Shown one piece after another: positions 1 to 5,532 of a stretch of DNA of 7,244 nucleotides. The notes under the pieces were generated by a model. The model searched no databases, had not been told where the DNA came from, and saw only the letters and a program-made list of their open reading frames with translations. Source of the DNA: an uncultured Collinsella sp. (lineage in GTDB: Bacteria; Actinomycetota; Coriobacteriia; Coriobacteriales; Coriobacteriaceae); contig CAADVE010000026.1 in NCBI GenBank assembly GCA_900752425.1, forward strand, positions 1-7,244. The letters run 5' to 3'. How positions within the stretch are numbered: the stretch's first letter is position 1; each line of letters opens with the position of its first letter. The translations under genes and the position numbers were made by a program.

Positions 1-415
1 GGCGGCAGGGCGCCGCGCACCCAAATATGCAGCGACCTGGCCTGCGTACGCGTCGGGGCATCGTGGAACTACGTCTGCCTGCTCGTCGACCTCTGCAACG
101 GGGAGATCGTCGGCCACTCCGCAGGATCGAGGAGGGGCGCGCGAGCTCCGAGCCAAGCTCTCGGATTACGTGCACTGGTACAACAACTTCAGGATCCACT
201 CGACACTGGGCTACATGTCGCCGGTCGAGTTCAGGGAGGCGGGACCGTCCCTCCCGGAATCGTCCAAATTGGTGTTGCCAATCCATAGCCAATCCAGCCA
301 TCATCTCCGCGAAGGCGGACGTCAGGAAAAGCTCGGCTTGAGCTCGGTCGGACGCGGTCTGTGGGGCATCATTCAGGCTCAGGGGGTCTCCTTGTCTTCT
401 TCGGTCGCAACCTGA
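1..415 (+). pseudogene. IS3-family transposase (OrfB) remnant, 5'-truncated with internal deletion
   Basis: This is the remains of a DDE integrase-type transposase. Frame 1 (about 34-126) reads DLACVRVGASWNYVCLLVD and then a VGHSAG motif. This matches the part of IS3 OrfB around the first catalytic Asp (codon 34-36). From about 137 the homology continues in frame 2 as ELRAKLSDY, then HWYNNFRIHSTLGYMSP near 173-223, the conserved C-terminal block of IS3/IS150 transposases. In intact relatives roughly 70-80 residues carrying the second Asp and the catalytic Glu lie between these two blocks. Here they are missing and the frame changes, so the protein cannot be active. Clear homology ends near 268 (LPESSK); the frame stays open to a TGA at 413-415. 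The left part lies outside the window. I identified the family from motifs; the deletion size is inferred. Confidence 0.8.
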
Positions 416-420
416 ATGAT
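368..420. repeat. 10-bp perfect inverted repeat around the end of the IS remnant frame
   Basis: ATCATTCAGG (368-377) is exactly reverse-complementary to CCTGAATGAT (411-420), with 33 nt between. The right arm spans the TGA that closes the IS-remnant frame. No T-run follows either arm, so it is not a convincing terminator. It could mark an old element end or be chance. Confidence 0.4.
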
Positions 421-975
421 AGGAACGGCCCCTTCTCTCTTTCCCTTTCGTTTTCGACGCGTCACTCTCTCGGCGGGCTTAAGGCCCGCGCTCGCGGGTG
501 CAGGGGCTGCGCCCAAACCCCAAAAACTTAACGCCGTGTTCGAAGCGTTTCCGGACGTCAGCGTAATCTCAAATCCCGTTAGTCAACTCATGAGCAAGCC
601 ACCTGAGACTACTCATTTCTCCTACTGGCAATGAAGACCTGCGACCTGCAGTTTTGCAAACTGTTTGAAAGCCACCTGCGTTGATTCACTTCCTATTGCA
701 GCTGGCGTCTTGCACGCGAAAAGGCATTTGAGTTTCAAAACGGGCGTTTCGGCGCTATCGAGCCTTCAAAGGCATCCCGCTGCGCCCTTTGGGACTAAAC
801 AAAAACTCAAAGCCCTGAGTTCGAAAATAGTTTTTGGAGTTGTCCCGGCTTTTGTCACCGAAGCCGACGAAACGCGACAGGGTGTCACCTGGCGGCACTC
901 GATTCGAGACGGCACCGAAAACTGGATGCAACCAGAATGACGGGACGGCAAACCCGAAGCCATCGAGTAGCGATA
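416..975. other. Gene-free stretch between the IS remnant and the ribosomal operon
   Basis: I recognise no gene here. Frame 2 is open in two pieces (416-634 and 665-940), each ended by TGA, but the translations show no domain, no good ribosome binding site and no protein-like pattern I know. Other frames are equally open, which argues against real coding. The stretch holds several inverted repeats: GCGGGC/GCCCGC at 473-489, and a larger nested structure at 727-811 listed separately. It may be decayed sequence left by the rearrangement that brought the IS remnant next to the end of the ribosomal operon. Confidence 0.5.
727..811. other. Nested inverted repeats, candidate structured RNA or DNA element
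   Basis: Three complementary pairs sit inside one another. The outer pair is TTTGAGTTT (727-735) with AAACTCAAA (803-811). The middle pair is CAAA-AC-GGGCG (736-746) with CGCCC-TTTG (783-791), with AC bulged. The inner pair is GCCT (762-765) with AGGC (770-773). Together the outer and middle pairs give about 18 base pairs, with an 11-nt one-sided bulge at 792-802. No known RNA family is recognised and the strand is unknown. It could be a small RNA, a degenerate mobile-element end or chance folding. Confidence 0.35.
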
Positions 976-976
976 G

Positions 977-1012
977 AAAAAGGCCCGGGTGCCGTGGGGC
1001 ATCCGGGCCTTT
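977..1012 (-). terminator. Rho-independent terminator downstream of rplX
   Basis: On the minus strand, GGCCCGG-A-TGCC (1009-998) pairs with GGCA-C-CCGGGCC (993-982), with a 4-nt loop, one A/C mismatch and a following run of five T (981-977). An A-run precedes the stem, so it may act in both directions. However, the plus side has only three T, so minus-strand termination is favoured. It lies about 27 nt after the rplX stop. It therefore ends the transcript here, where the spc operon would normally run on into rplE. Confidence 0.85.
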
Positions 1013-1016
1013 GCTA

Positions 1017-1031
1017 GCAACTTAATGTTGC
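1017..1031 (-). other. Small hairpin between rplX stop and terminator
   Basis: GCAAC (1017-1021) and GTTGC (1027-1031) form a perfect 5-bp stem with a 5-nt loop, 7 nt after the rplX stop codon and just before the terminator stem. It may protect the 3' end of the message or simply be part of the terminator region. Confidence 0.45.
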
Positions 1032-1038
1032 GGGCAGC

Positions 1039-1344
1039 TTAGAACTTGTGGCCGCACTTCTTGCAGACGCGCAGCTTGTTCTTGCCGTCCTTCTCGTGAC
1101 CGACGCGGGTAACCTTACCGCACTCGGGGCAGACGAGATTGACGTTGGAGGCGTCGATGGGAGCCTCCTGCGAAACGATGCCGCCCTGCTGGTTGGCAGC
1201 GTTGGGCTTGACGGCCTTCTTGACGACCGAAACGCCCTCGACAACGACCTTGTTCTCGGCGGGGAGAGCACGCAGGACAACGCCCTGCTTGCCGCGATCC
1301 TTACCAGAGAGAACCTGGACCTTATCGCCCTTCTTGATATACAT
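1039..1344 (-). CDS. rplX: 50S ribosomal protein L24 (uL24)
   Basis: Assembly-initiator protein of the large subunit, binding the 5' domain of 23S rRNA. The 101-residue product opens with MYIKKGDKVQVLSGKDRGK. This contains the KOW motif, and residues 6-23 fit the L24 family signature. The C-terminus carries a zinc-ribbon-like pair, CPEC (Cys72, Cys75) and CKKC (Cys94, Cys97), a version seen in many but not all bacterial L24 proteins. The start is ATG, preceded by GGGGAG only about 4 nt away, a slightly tight spacing. It lies 13 nt after rplN. It is the last gene of the block: a hairpin and terminator follow at once, and rplE is absent, which is unusual. Confidence 0.98.
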   Translation of the reverse strand: MYIKKGDKVQVLSGKDRGKQGVVLRALPAENKVVVEGVSVVKKAVKPNAANQQGGIVSQEAPIDASNVNLVCPECGKVTRVGHEKDGKNKLRVCKKCGHKF

Positions 1345-1357
1345 ATATCTCCCCTAA

Positions 1358-1726
1358 CTACAGGGTCTCGGGAGCGAGCGAGACGATCTTCATGTACTTC
1401 TTGTCACGAAGCTCGCGAGCGACGGGCCCGAAGATACGGGTGCCGACGGGCGAACCATCGTTGTTGATGACAACGCAGGCGTTCTCATCAAAGCGAATGT
1501 AGGAGCCATCCTTGCGGCGGATCTCCTTAACGGTGCGAACGACGACGCAACGGACAACGTCCTTCTTCTTGACGTTGGCACCAGGGGTAGCCTCCTGGAC
1601 AGCACCGATGAACACATCGCCGATGCCTGCATAACGACGCTTGGAACCGCCAAGCACCTTGATGCAGCGAATCTTGCGAGCGCCGGAGTTGTCGGCGACG
1701 TTCAGCATGGTTTGCATCTGAATCAT
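1358..1726 (-). CDS. rplN: 50S ribosomal protein L14 (uL14)
   Basis: Large-subunit protein at the subunit interface, contacting 16S rRNA in bridge B8. The length, 122 residues, is the family standard. MIQMQTMLNVADNSGAR at the N-terminus and the region around residues 60-86 (VVVRTVKEIRRKDGS, then F79, N82, VV85-86) match the L14 signature closely. The ATG start is fixed by homology and by GAGG 10 nt upstream. In E. coli this is the first gene of the spc operon. Here too it is set off from rpsQ by a long gap (118 nt) with strong inverted repeats, so it may have its own control. The stop is TAG. Confidence 0.98.
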   Translation of the reverse strand: MIQMQTMLNVADNSGARKIRCIKVLGGSKRRYAGIGDVFIGAVQEATPGANVKKKDVVRCVVVRTVKEIRRKDGSYIRFDENACVVINNDGSPVGTRIFGPVARELRDKKYMKIVSLAPETL

Positions 1727-1751
1727 GGTAGATGTTCCTCCGAACTAAGAA

Positions 1752-1817
1752 CCGAAGAGAGGTGCGCAGCCTTTAGACAGCCTGTGGTATGCAAGCCAGG
1801 CATACGCACATCTTCGG
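1752..1817 (-). promoter_or_regulatory. Structured leader in the rpsQ-rplN gap
   Basis: The 118-nt gap holds nested complementary pairs: CCGAAGA (1752-1758) with TCTTCGG (1811-1817), GTGCG (1762-1766) with CGCAC (1805-1809), and GTATGC (1787-1792) with GCATAC (1800-1805). The last two share base 1805, so one is a base pair shorter. The fold sits between the S10-type and spc-type halves and ends about 25 nt before the rplN start. It may be a protein-binding leader or a processing site. I found no convincing promoter hexamers in the gap. Confidence 0.5.
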
Positions 1818-1844
1818 AAACGTACAAGTCGTAAGAGCGACTGC

Positions 1845-2105
1845 TTATTTAGCGCGCTCGACGACCTCGATGAGGCGCCAACGCTTCATCTTGGACATAG
1901 GACGGGTCTCCATAACGCGGACGGTATCGCCCACGCCAGCCGTGCACTCCTCGTCGTGAGCGTGCAGCTTCTTGGAGCTGGTCATCATCTTGCCGTACTT
2001 GGGGTGACGCTTGCGCTCGGTGATGGTGACAACGATGGTCTTGGCACCGGAGACGGAGGTAACGACACCCGTACGGACCTTACGCGAGTTACGCGAATCA
2101 GTCAT
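1845..2105 (-). CDS. rpsQ: 30S ribosomal protein S17 (uS17)
   Basis: Primary 16S rRNA-binding protein of the small subunit with an OB fold. The 86-residue product has the expected RTGVVTSVSGAKTIVV strand region (11-26) and HPKYGKMM. Residues 59-71 (GDTVRVMETRPMS) match the S17 signature except for Met in place of an aliphatic residue before the final Ser. The ATG start has TAAGGAGAG immediately upstream. It lies 16 nt after rpmC. It is the last gene of the S10 operon in the E. coli arrangement, and the long structured gap that follows keeps that division. The stop is TAA. Confidence 0.98.
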   Translation of the reverse strand: MTDSRNSRKVRTGVVTSVSGAKTIVVTITERKRHPKYGKMMTSSKKLHAHDEECTAGVGDTVRVMETRPMSKMKRWRLIEVVERAK

Positions 2106-2121
2106 GTTCTCTCCTTAGGTC

Positions 2122-2337
2122 CTACTCGGCGACAGCGGACTTCTCCGCTGCGATCTCGCGGGCGCGCTGCTCCGTGAGGACGCGAGCGATGTCCTTCTTC
2201 ACGGTGTTGACGCGAGCGGTGTTGTCCAGCTGGCTGGTTGCCATCTGAAAACGAAGGTTAAAGAGCTCGGCGCGCATTTCCTTCAGCTTCTCAACGAGCT
2301 GAGCGTCCGAGAGCTCACGAATCTCTGCGGGCTTCAT
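2122..2337 (-). CDS. rpmC: 50S ribosomal protein L29 (uL29)
   Basis: Small two-helix protein near the peptide exit tunnel, next to L23, where it contributes to the docking site for trigger factor and SRP. The product has 71 residues, slightly long for the family. The typical pattern is MKPAEIRELSDAQL, then KEMRAELFNLRFQMATSQL and a basic second helix. The short Ala/Glu-rich tail accounts for the extra length. Its ATG overlaps the TAA of rplP by one base (TAATG), and AAGGAGGAG precedes it, so translational coupling with rplP is likely. The stop is TAG. Confidence 0.97.
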   Translation of the reverse strand: MKPAEIRELSDAQLVEKLKEMRAELFNLRFQMATSQLDNTARVNTVKKDIARVLTEQRAREIAAEKSAVAE

Positions 2338-2840
2338 TAGTTCTCCTCCTTGGCGGCGGCGGCGTCCTCAGCAGCCCACTTGGCCTCGAGAGCGGCCTCC
2401 TCAGCCATCTCCTTCTCGATGCGCTGCTCAGCGTTCTTAGCAGCAACAATCTTGGTCTTGATGGGAAGCTTGTGCTGTGCAAGACGCAGAGCCTCACGAG
2501 CGACCTCCTCGGGCACGCCCTTGACCTCGAACATGATGCGGCCGGGCTTGACGACGGCCACCCACTCCTCGGGGTTACCCTTACCAGAACCCATGCGAGT
2601 CTCAGCAGGCTTCTTGGTGATGGGCTTATCGGGGAAGATCGTGATGTAGACACGACCGCCACGCTTCATGTAGCGGGTCATGGCAATACGAGCGGCCTCG
2701 ATCTGACGGTTGGTGATCCAATGGGCCTCGAGAGCCTGGATACCAAACTCGCCGAAATGCAGCTCGGTATTACCCTTGGCCTGGCCCTTCATGGAGCCAC
2801 GCTGCACCTTGCGGTGAAGAATACGCTTAGGGGCAAGCAC
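2337..2840 (-). CDS. rplP: 50S ribosomal protein L16 (uL16) with long acidic C-terminal extension
   Basis: Late-assembling large-subunit protein contacting the A-site tRNA elbow. MLAPKRILHRKVQRG and RMGSGKGNPEEW (82-93) are L16 hallmarks; Arg82 corresponds by pattern to the Arg81 that is hydroxylated in E. coli. The family usually ends near residue 135-140, after LPIKTKIV. Here about 30 further residues follow (137-167), rich in Ala and Glu and probably helical, giving 167 in all. The start is GTG. It overlaps the rpsC TAG by one base and is supported by AGGAGG 8 nt upstream. The overlaps on both sides imply coupled translation with rpsC and rpmC. Confidence 0.98.
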   Translation of the reverse strand: MLAPKRILHRKVQRGSMKGQAKGNTELHFGEFGIQALEAHWITNRQIEAARIAMTRYMKRGGRVYITIFPDKPITKKPAETRMGSGKGNPEEWVAVVKPGRIMFEVKGVPEEVAREALRLAQHKLPIKTKIVAAKNAEQRIEKEMAEEAALEAKWAAEDAAAAKEEN

Positions 2841-3550
2841 TACTGACCCCTCCTCTCGGAGTTACGACGACGAGGACGGGAAGAGCCCTCGAGTGCAGGG
2901 TTGGGAACAGGCTGGCCCGGGAGCTTCTCGCCCAGGTAGATCCAGACCTTCACGCCGCAAGCGCCCATGGTGGTGCTGGCGACAGCCGTGCCGTAGTCGA
3001 TCTTGGCACGGAGGGTGTGCAGAGGCACGCGACCCTCGCGGTACCACTCACGACGGCCCATCTCGGCACCGCCGAGACGACCGGAGCACTGGATACGGAT
3101 GCCCTTAGCGCCGGCCTTGCGGGCAGACTGGACAGCCTTGCGCATAGCGCGACGGAAGGCAACGCGGCCCTCGAGCTGCTCGGCGATAGACTGAGCAACG
3201 AGGTTGGCGTCGAGCTCGGGGCGCTTAATCTCGACAACGTCGACGGAGAGCTGGCCCTTGGAGACGCCAGCGACCTTCTCGAGCTCGGTGCGGAGGGTAT
3301 CGATCTCGGCACCCTTCTTACCGATGACAACGCCGGGGCGAGCGGTGAGGATGATGACCTTCACCTTGTCGCCAGCGCGCTCGATCTCGACGCGGGAGAC
3401 AGCTGCGCGGGAAAGACGCTTCTCGAGGTACTTGCGGATCTCGAGATCGTTACCGAGGGTCTTAGCGTAATCCTTCTCTGCGAACCAGCGGGAGCGCCAG
3501 TTCTCGGTAATGCCAAGACGGAAGCCGGTGGGGTAGACTTTCTGACCCAT
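2840..3550 (-). CDS. rpsC: 30S ribosomal protein S3 (uS3)
   Basis: Small-subunit protein at the mRNA entry channel. The 236-residue product starts MGQKVYPTGFRLGI. It has a type II KH domain at about 39-109 with the GKKG loop at 77-80, and the S3 C-terminal domain from about 120 with CSGRLGGAEMGR and EWYREGRVPLHTLRA. Arg133, Arg134 and Arg137 fall where E. coli has the mRNA-helicase residues Arg131, Arg132 and Lys135. The last 30 residues form a basic tail. The ATG lies 6 nt after the rplV stop, and its AAAGGAGG site is inside the rplV coding sequence. The stop TAG overlaps the rplP start. Confidence 0.98.
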   Translation of the reverse strand: MGQKVYPTGFRLGITENWRSRWFAEKDYAKTLGNDLEIRKYLEKRLSRAAVSRVEIERAGDKVKVIILTARPGVVIGKKGAEIDTLRTELEKVAGVSKGQLSVDVVEIKRPELDANLVAQSIAEQLEGRVAFRRAMRKAVQSARKAGAKGIRIQCSGRLGGAEMGRREWYREGRVPLHTLRAKIDYGTAVASTTMGACGVKVWIYLGEKLPGQPVPNPALEGSSRPRRRNSERRGQ

Positions 3551-3556
3551 ACAGCT

Positions 3557-3928
3557 TTACGCCTCCTTTCGAGGAGCAACGACGACGGTGATGTGGGAAG
3601 TACGCTTCAGAATGCGAGAAGCGGAACCCTTGGCGCGGGGACGGATGCGCTTAAGCGTCGGACCCTCGTCAACATAGGCAGCGGCGACAACCAGGTTGTC
3701 GGCACGCAGACCGTTGTTGTTCTCGGCGTTCGCAACGGCGGAACGGAGAACCTTCTCGACATCCACGGCGACGGCGCGGTCGCAGAAGTGGAGGATGTCG
3801 AAGGCCTGAGCGACAGGCTTGCGGCGGATCAGATCGACCACCAGGCGGGCCTTGCTGGGGGAAACACGCACGTACTTAGCGACGGCGCGAACCTCGGTGG
3901 CCTCAGTTTCAATAGACTTAGTTGCCAT
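3557..3928 (-). CDS. rplV: 50S ribosomal protein L22 (uL22)
   Basis: Large-subunit protein whose long beta-hairpin lines the exit tunnel, where changes can give macrolide resistance. The product has 123 residues. The core begins around residue 13 (VRAVAKYVRVSPSKAR) after a short acidic N-terminal extension compared with the 110-residue E. coli protein. The hairpin and C-terminal signature span 93-117 (KRIRPRAKGSASRILKRTSH and on). I see no deletion or insertion in the hairpin loop. The ATG is preceded by AGGGGG about 10 nt upstream, which overlaps the rpsS stop. It lies 14 nt after rpsS. Confidence 0.98.
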   Translation of the reverse strand: MATKSIETEATEVRAVAKYVRVSPSKARLVVDLIRRKPVAQAFDILHFCDRAVAVDVEKVLRSAVANAENNNGLRADNLVVAAAYVDEGPTLKRIRPRAKGSASRILKRTSHITVVVAPRKEA

Positions 3929-3942
3929 TTACGGTTAACCCC

Positions 3943-4203
3943 CTATTTGGCCTTGTGGCCACGGAACGTACGAGTCGGCGCGAACTCGCCGAGCTTGTGA
4001 CCAACCATGGACTCGGTAACATACACGGGCACATGCTTGCGGCCGTCGTGGACGGCGATGGTGTGACCAACCATCTCGGGGAAGATGGTGGACGCGCGGG
4101 ACCAGGTCTTCACGACGTCCTTCTTGCCAGCCTCGTTCATCGCGGTGATACGCGAGAGAAGGCGAGTCTCCACGAACGGGCCCTTTTTGAGACTTCTGCT
4201 CAT
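3943..4203 (-). CDS. rpsS: 30S ribosomal protein S19 (uS19)
   Basis: Protein of the small-subunit head, next to S13 and contacting the A-site tRNA region. The 86-residue product starts MSRSLKKGPFVETRLL. The signature DGRKHVPVYVTESMVGHKLG, continuing EFAPT, is intact near residues 53-77. The ATG has TAGGAGAAAG upstream, and the gap to rplB is 32 nt. The stop is TAG. The length is normal for the family. Confidence 0.98.
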   Translation of the reverse strand: MSRSLKKGPFVETRLLSRITAMNEAGKKDVVKTWSRASTIFPEMVGHTIAVHDGRKHVPVYVTESMVGHKLGEFAPTRTFRGHKAK

Positions 4204-4235
4204 AAGTGCTTTCTCCTAAAACTCGGTATCCGAAA

Positions 4236-5066
4236 TTACTTCTTACGGCGACGAATGATGTGCTGGTTCGAGACCTTCTTCTTCTTGCGCGTACGAAGGC
4301 CCTTCGTCGGCTTACCCCAGGGGGTAACGGAGGGACGACCAGAAGTGTGGTTCTTGCCCTCGCCACCGCCGTGCGGGTGGTCGACAGGGTTCATGACGGT
4401 ACCGCGGACGGTCGGGCGCACGTTCATGTGACGCTTACGGCCGGCCTTGCCGATGACGATGTTGGAGTGATCGGCGTTGCCGACCTCACCGACGGTGGCG
4501 CGGCAGGTAACGAGGATGCGGCGCATCTCGGAGGAAGGCATACGGACGATAGCGTACTTGCCCTCCTTACCCATCAGCTGGCAGGAGTTACCGGCGGAAC
4601 GGGCGATAGCAGCGCCCTTGCCCGGCTGGAACTCGACGGCGTGGATGAGCGTACCGACGGGGATGTCGGCGAGGGGCAGAGCGTTGCCCGGCTTGATGTC
4701 GGCGTCAGAACCGGACATGATGGTCTGACCGACCTCGAGGCCCTTGGGGGCCAGGATGTAGCGCTTCTCACCGTCAGCGTAGTGCAGCAGAGCGATGCGA
4801 GCGGAACGGTTCGGATCGTACTCGATCGTGGCAACCTTGGCGGGCACGCCGTCCTTGTTGCGCTTGAAGTCGATCACGCGGTAACGACGCTTCACGCCGC
4901 CGCCCTGGTGGCGGGTGGTGATGCGGCCGTTGTTGTTACGACCGGCCTTCTTGGGCAGGGGCTCGAGAAGAGACTTCTCGGGCTTGGTGCAGGTGATCTC
5001 GGAGAAGTCGGAGATCGTCTGCCAACGCCTACCAGCGGAGGTCGGCTTAAGGTGCTTTACAGCCAT
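4236..5066 (-). CDS. rplB: 50S ribosomal protein L2 (uL2)
   Basis: Core large-subunit protein needed for subunit joining, located near the peptidyl transferase centre. The product has 276 residues. GGGVKRRYRVIDFKRNKDG (55-73) and the signature PTVRGTVMNPVD (218-229) are present, followed by HPHGGGEG. His230 matches the conserved His229 of E. coli L2. The frame stays open 54 codons further upstream, but I chose the ATG at 5066. There the protein begins MAVKHLKPTSAGRR, as L2 normally does, and AAAGGGA lies 5-10 nt before it. A 178-nt leader with hairpins and a small reading frame separates it from rplW, which suggests its own control point. Confidence 0.98.
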   Translation of the reverse strand: MAVKHLKPTSAGRRWQTISDFSEITCTKPEKSLLEPLPKKAGRNNNGRITTRHQGGGVKRRYRVIDFKRNKDGVPAKVATIEYDPNRSARIALLHYADGEKRYILAPKGLEVGQTIMSGSDADIKPGNALPLADIPVGTLIHAVEFQPGKGAAIARSAGNSCQLMGKEGKYAIVRMPSSEMRRILVTCRATVGEVGNADHSNIVIGKAGRKRHMNVRPTVRGTVMNPVDHPHGGGEGKNHTSGRPSVTPWGKPTKGLRTRKKKKVSNQHIIRRRKK

Positions 5067-5091
5067 TACAATCCCTTTCAATAGGAATCCG

Positions 5092-5172
5092 TTAGCCATC
5101 GCAGACAGGGATTCGAGGTTCTGCCTCGGGTGCGATGACACCGGACGTATACACGGTTCCGGGCGTGTCCAT
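5092..5172 (-). CDS. Possible 26-codon leader peptide upstream of rplB
   Basis: An ATG-started frame of 26 codons ending in TAA lies 25 nt before rplB. It begins MDTPGTVYTSG and ends IPVCDG. A second frame of exactly the same length, beginning MDTPAAVYT, lies in the rplC leader (6956-7036). Similarity between them is confined to the first 9 codons. There is no strong ribosome binding site (only AAGG, about 14 nt upstream), although a -10-like TATAAA directly precedes the ATG. Its second half overlaps the hairpin at 5097-5137, so translating it would open that hairpin. It is not a known family, and the conserved part may instead be a DNA or RNA element. Confidence 0.35.
   Translation of the reverse strand: MDTPGTVYTSGVIAPEAEPRIPVCDG
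5097..5137 (-). promoter_or_regulatory. Stem-loop in the rplB leader
   Basis: CATCGCA (5097-5103) pairs with TGCGATG (5131-5137). Inside, CGAGG (5114-5118) pairs with CCTCG (5124-5128) around a 5-nt loop. It ends 30 nt before the rplB start and overlaps the 3' half of the small leader frame. This layout fits a translational or attenuation-type control element. No matching known leader family is recognised. Confidence 0.5.
5147..5172 (-). repeat. 26-nt leader repeat, copy upstream of rplB
   Basis: On the minus strand it reads ATGGACACGCCCG, GAACC and GTGTATAC. It matches 23 of 26 bases of the copy at 7011-7036 upstream of rplC, and flanking sequence on both sides is unrelated. The conserved block starts exactly at ATG. 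Of the three differences, one is synonymous and two are not, if the block is read as codons. Confidence 0.75.
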
Positions 5173-5190
5173 TTTATACGCCAAAACCTT

Positions 5191-5226
5191 GAGCTCTCGC
5201 CTCCCCTAGTTGGGAGGCATGAGCTC
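5191..5226 (-). promoter_or_regulatory. Hairpin just downstream of rplW
   Basis: GAGCTC (5191-5196) pairs with GAGCTC (5221-5226), and GCCTCCC (5199-5205) pairs with GGGAGGC (5212-5218). A 2x2 internal loop separates the two stems and the apical loop has 6 nt. On the minus strand it is followed after AAGG by only four T and then GC-rich sequence, so it is at best a weak terminator or attenuator. It lies 18 nt after the rplW stop and before the small leader frame. It may tune or process the message between rplW and rplB. Confidence 0.55.
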
Positions 5227-5244
5227 ACTCAACAGCAGCGAGTC

Positions 5245-5532
5245 TTAGGCCTGGTTGCCAAAGACCTCGATGGTGTCGCCCTCGGCCAGCGTGACGATGG
5301 CCTTCTTCCAAGAACGGGTCTTGCCGGCGACATAGCGCACGCGCTTGGTCTTGGGCTTGACCGTCAGGGTGTTCACGCGAACGACCTTGACGCCGAAGAT
5401 CTCCTCGACAGCGTCCTTGATCTGATACTTGTTAGCATCTTTGGCGACCTCGAACGTGTACTTGTTCTGCTCCATGCCGGAGAAGGAACGCTCGGACACG
5501 ATCGGACGGATGATGATCTCGTGGGCGGTCAT
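5245..5532 (-). CDS. rplW: 50S ribosomal protein L23 (uL23)
   Basis: Exit-tunnel protein that, with L29, forms the docking site for trigger factor and SRP. The 95-residue product reads MTAHEIIIRPIVSERSFSG, then the strand and helix KYTFEVAKDANKYQIKDAVEE with FGVKVVRVNTL, and a basic loop KPKTKRVRYVAGKTRSWKKA. All are typical of bacterial L23. The ATG follows the rplD TAA with no intervening base, and the GGGGAGG site lies inside rplD, so coupled translation is likely. It is followed by the unusual 178-nt leader of rplB. Confidence 0.98.
   Translation of the reverse strand: MTAHEIIIRPIVSERSFSGMEQNKYTFEVAKDANKYQIKDAVEEIFGVKVVRVNTLTVKPKTKRVRYVAGKTRSWKKAIVTLAEGDTIEVFGNQA

Noticed and set aside
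473..489. GCGGGC/GCCCGC hairpin as a terminator
   Set aside because: There is no T-run on either side and no gene ending nearby.
665..940. 91-codon + strand frame in the gene-free stretch
   Set aside because: It has no ribosome binding site and no recognisable domain, and it overlaps other equally open frames on both strands.
766..1020. 84-codon minus-strand frame
   Set aside because: It begins inside the terminator region after rplX and shows no family features.
3017..4000. 327-codon open frame on the + strand
   Set aside because: It is antisense to rpsC and rplV, with no recognisable domain. It is a shadow of codon bias.
4206..5084. 292-codon open frame on the + strand
   Set aside because: It mirrors rplB on the other strand. 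Its composition is typical of an antisense shadow.
5067..5228. 54-codon in-frame extension of rplB
   Set aside because: L2 proteins begin at MAV(K), and a ribosome binding site precedes the 5066 ATG. The extension has no family similarity and runs through the leader hairpins.
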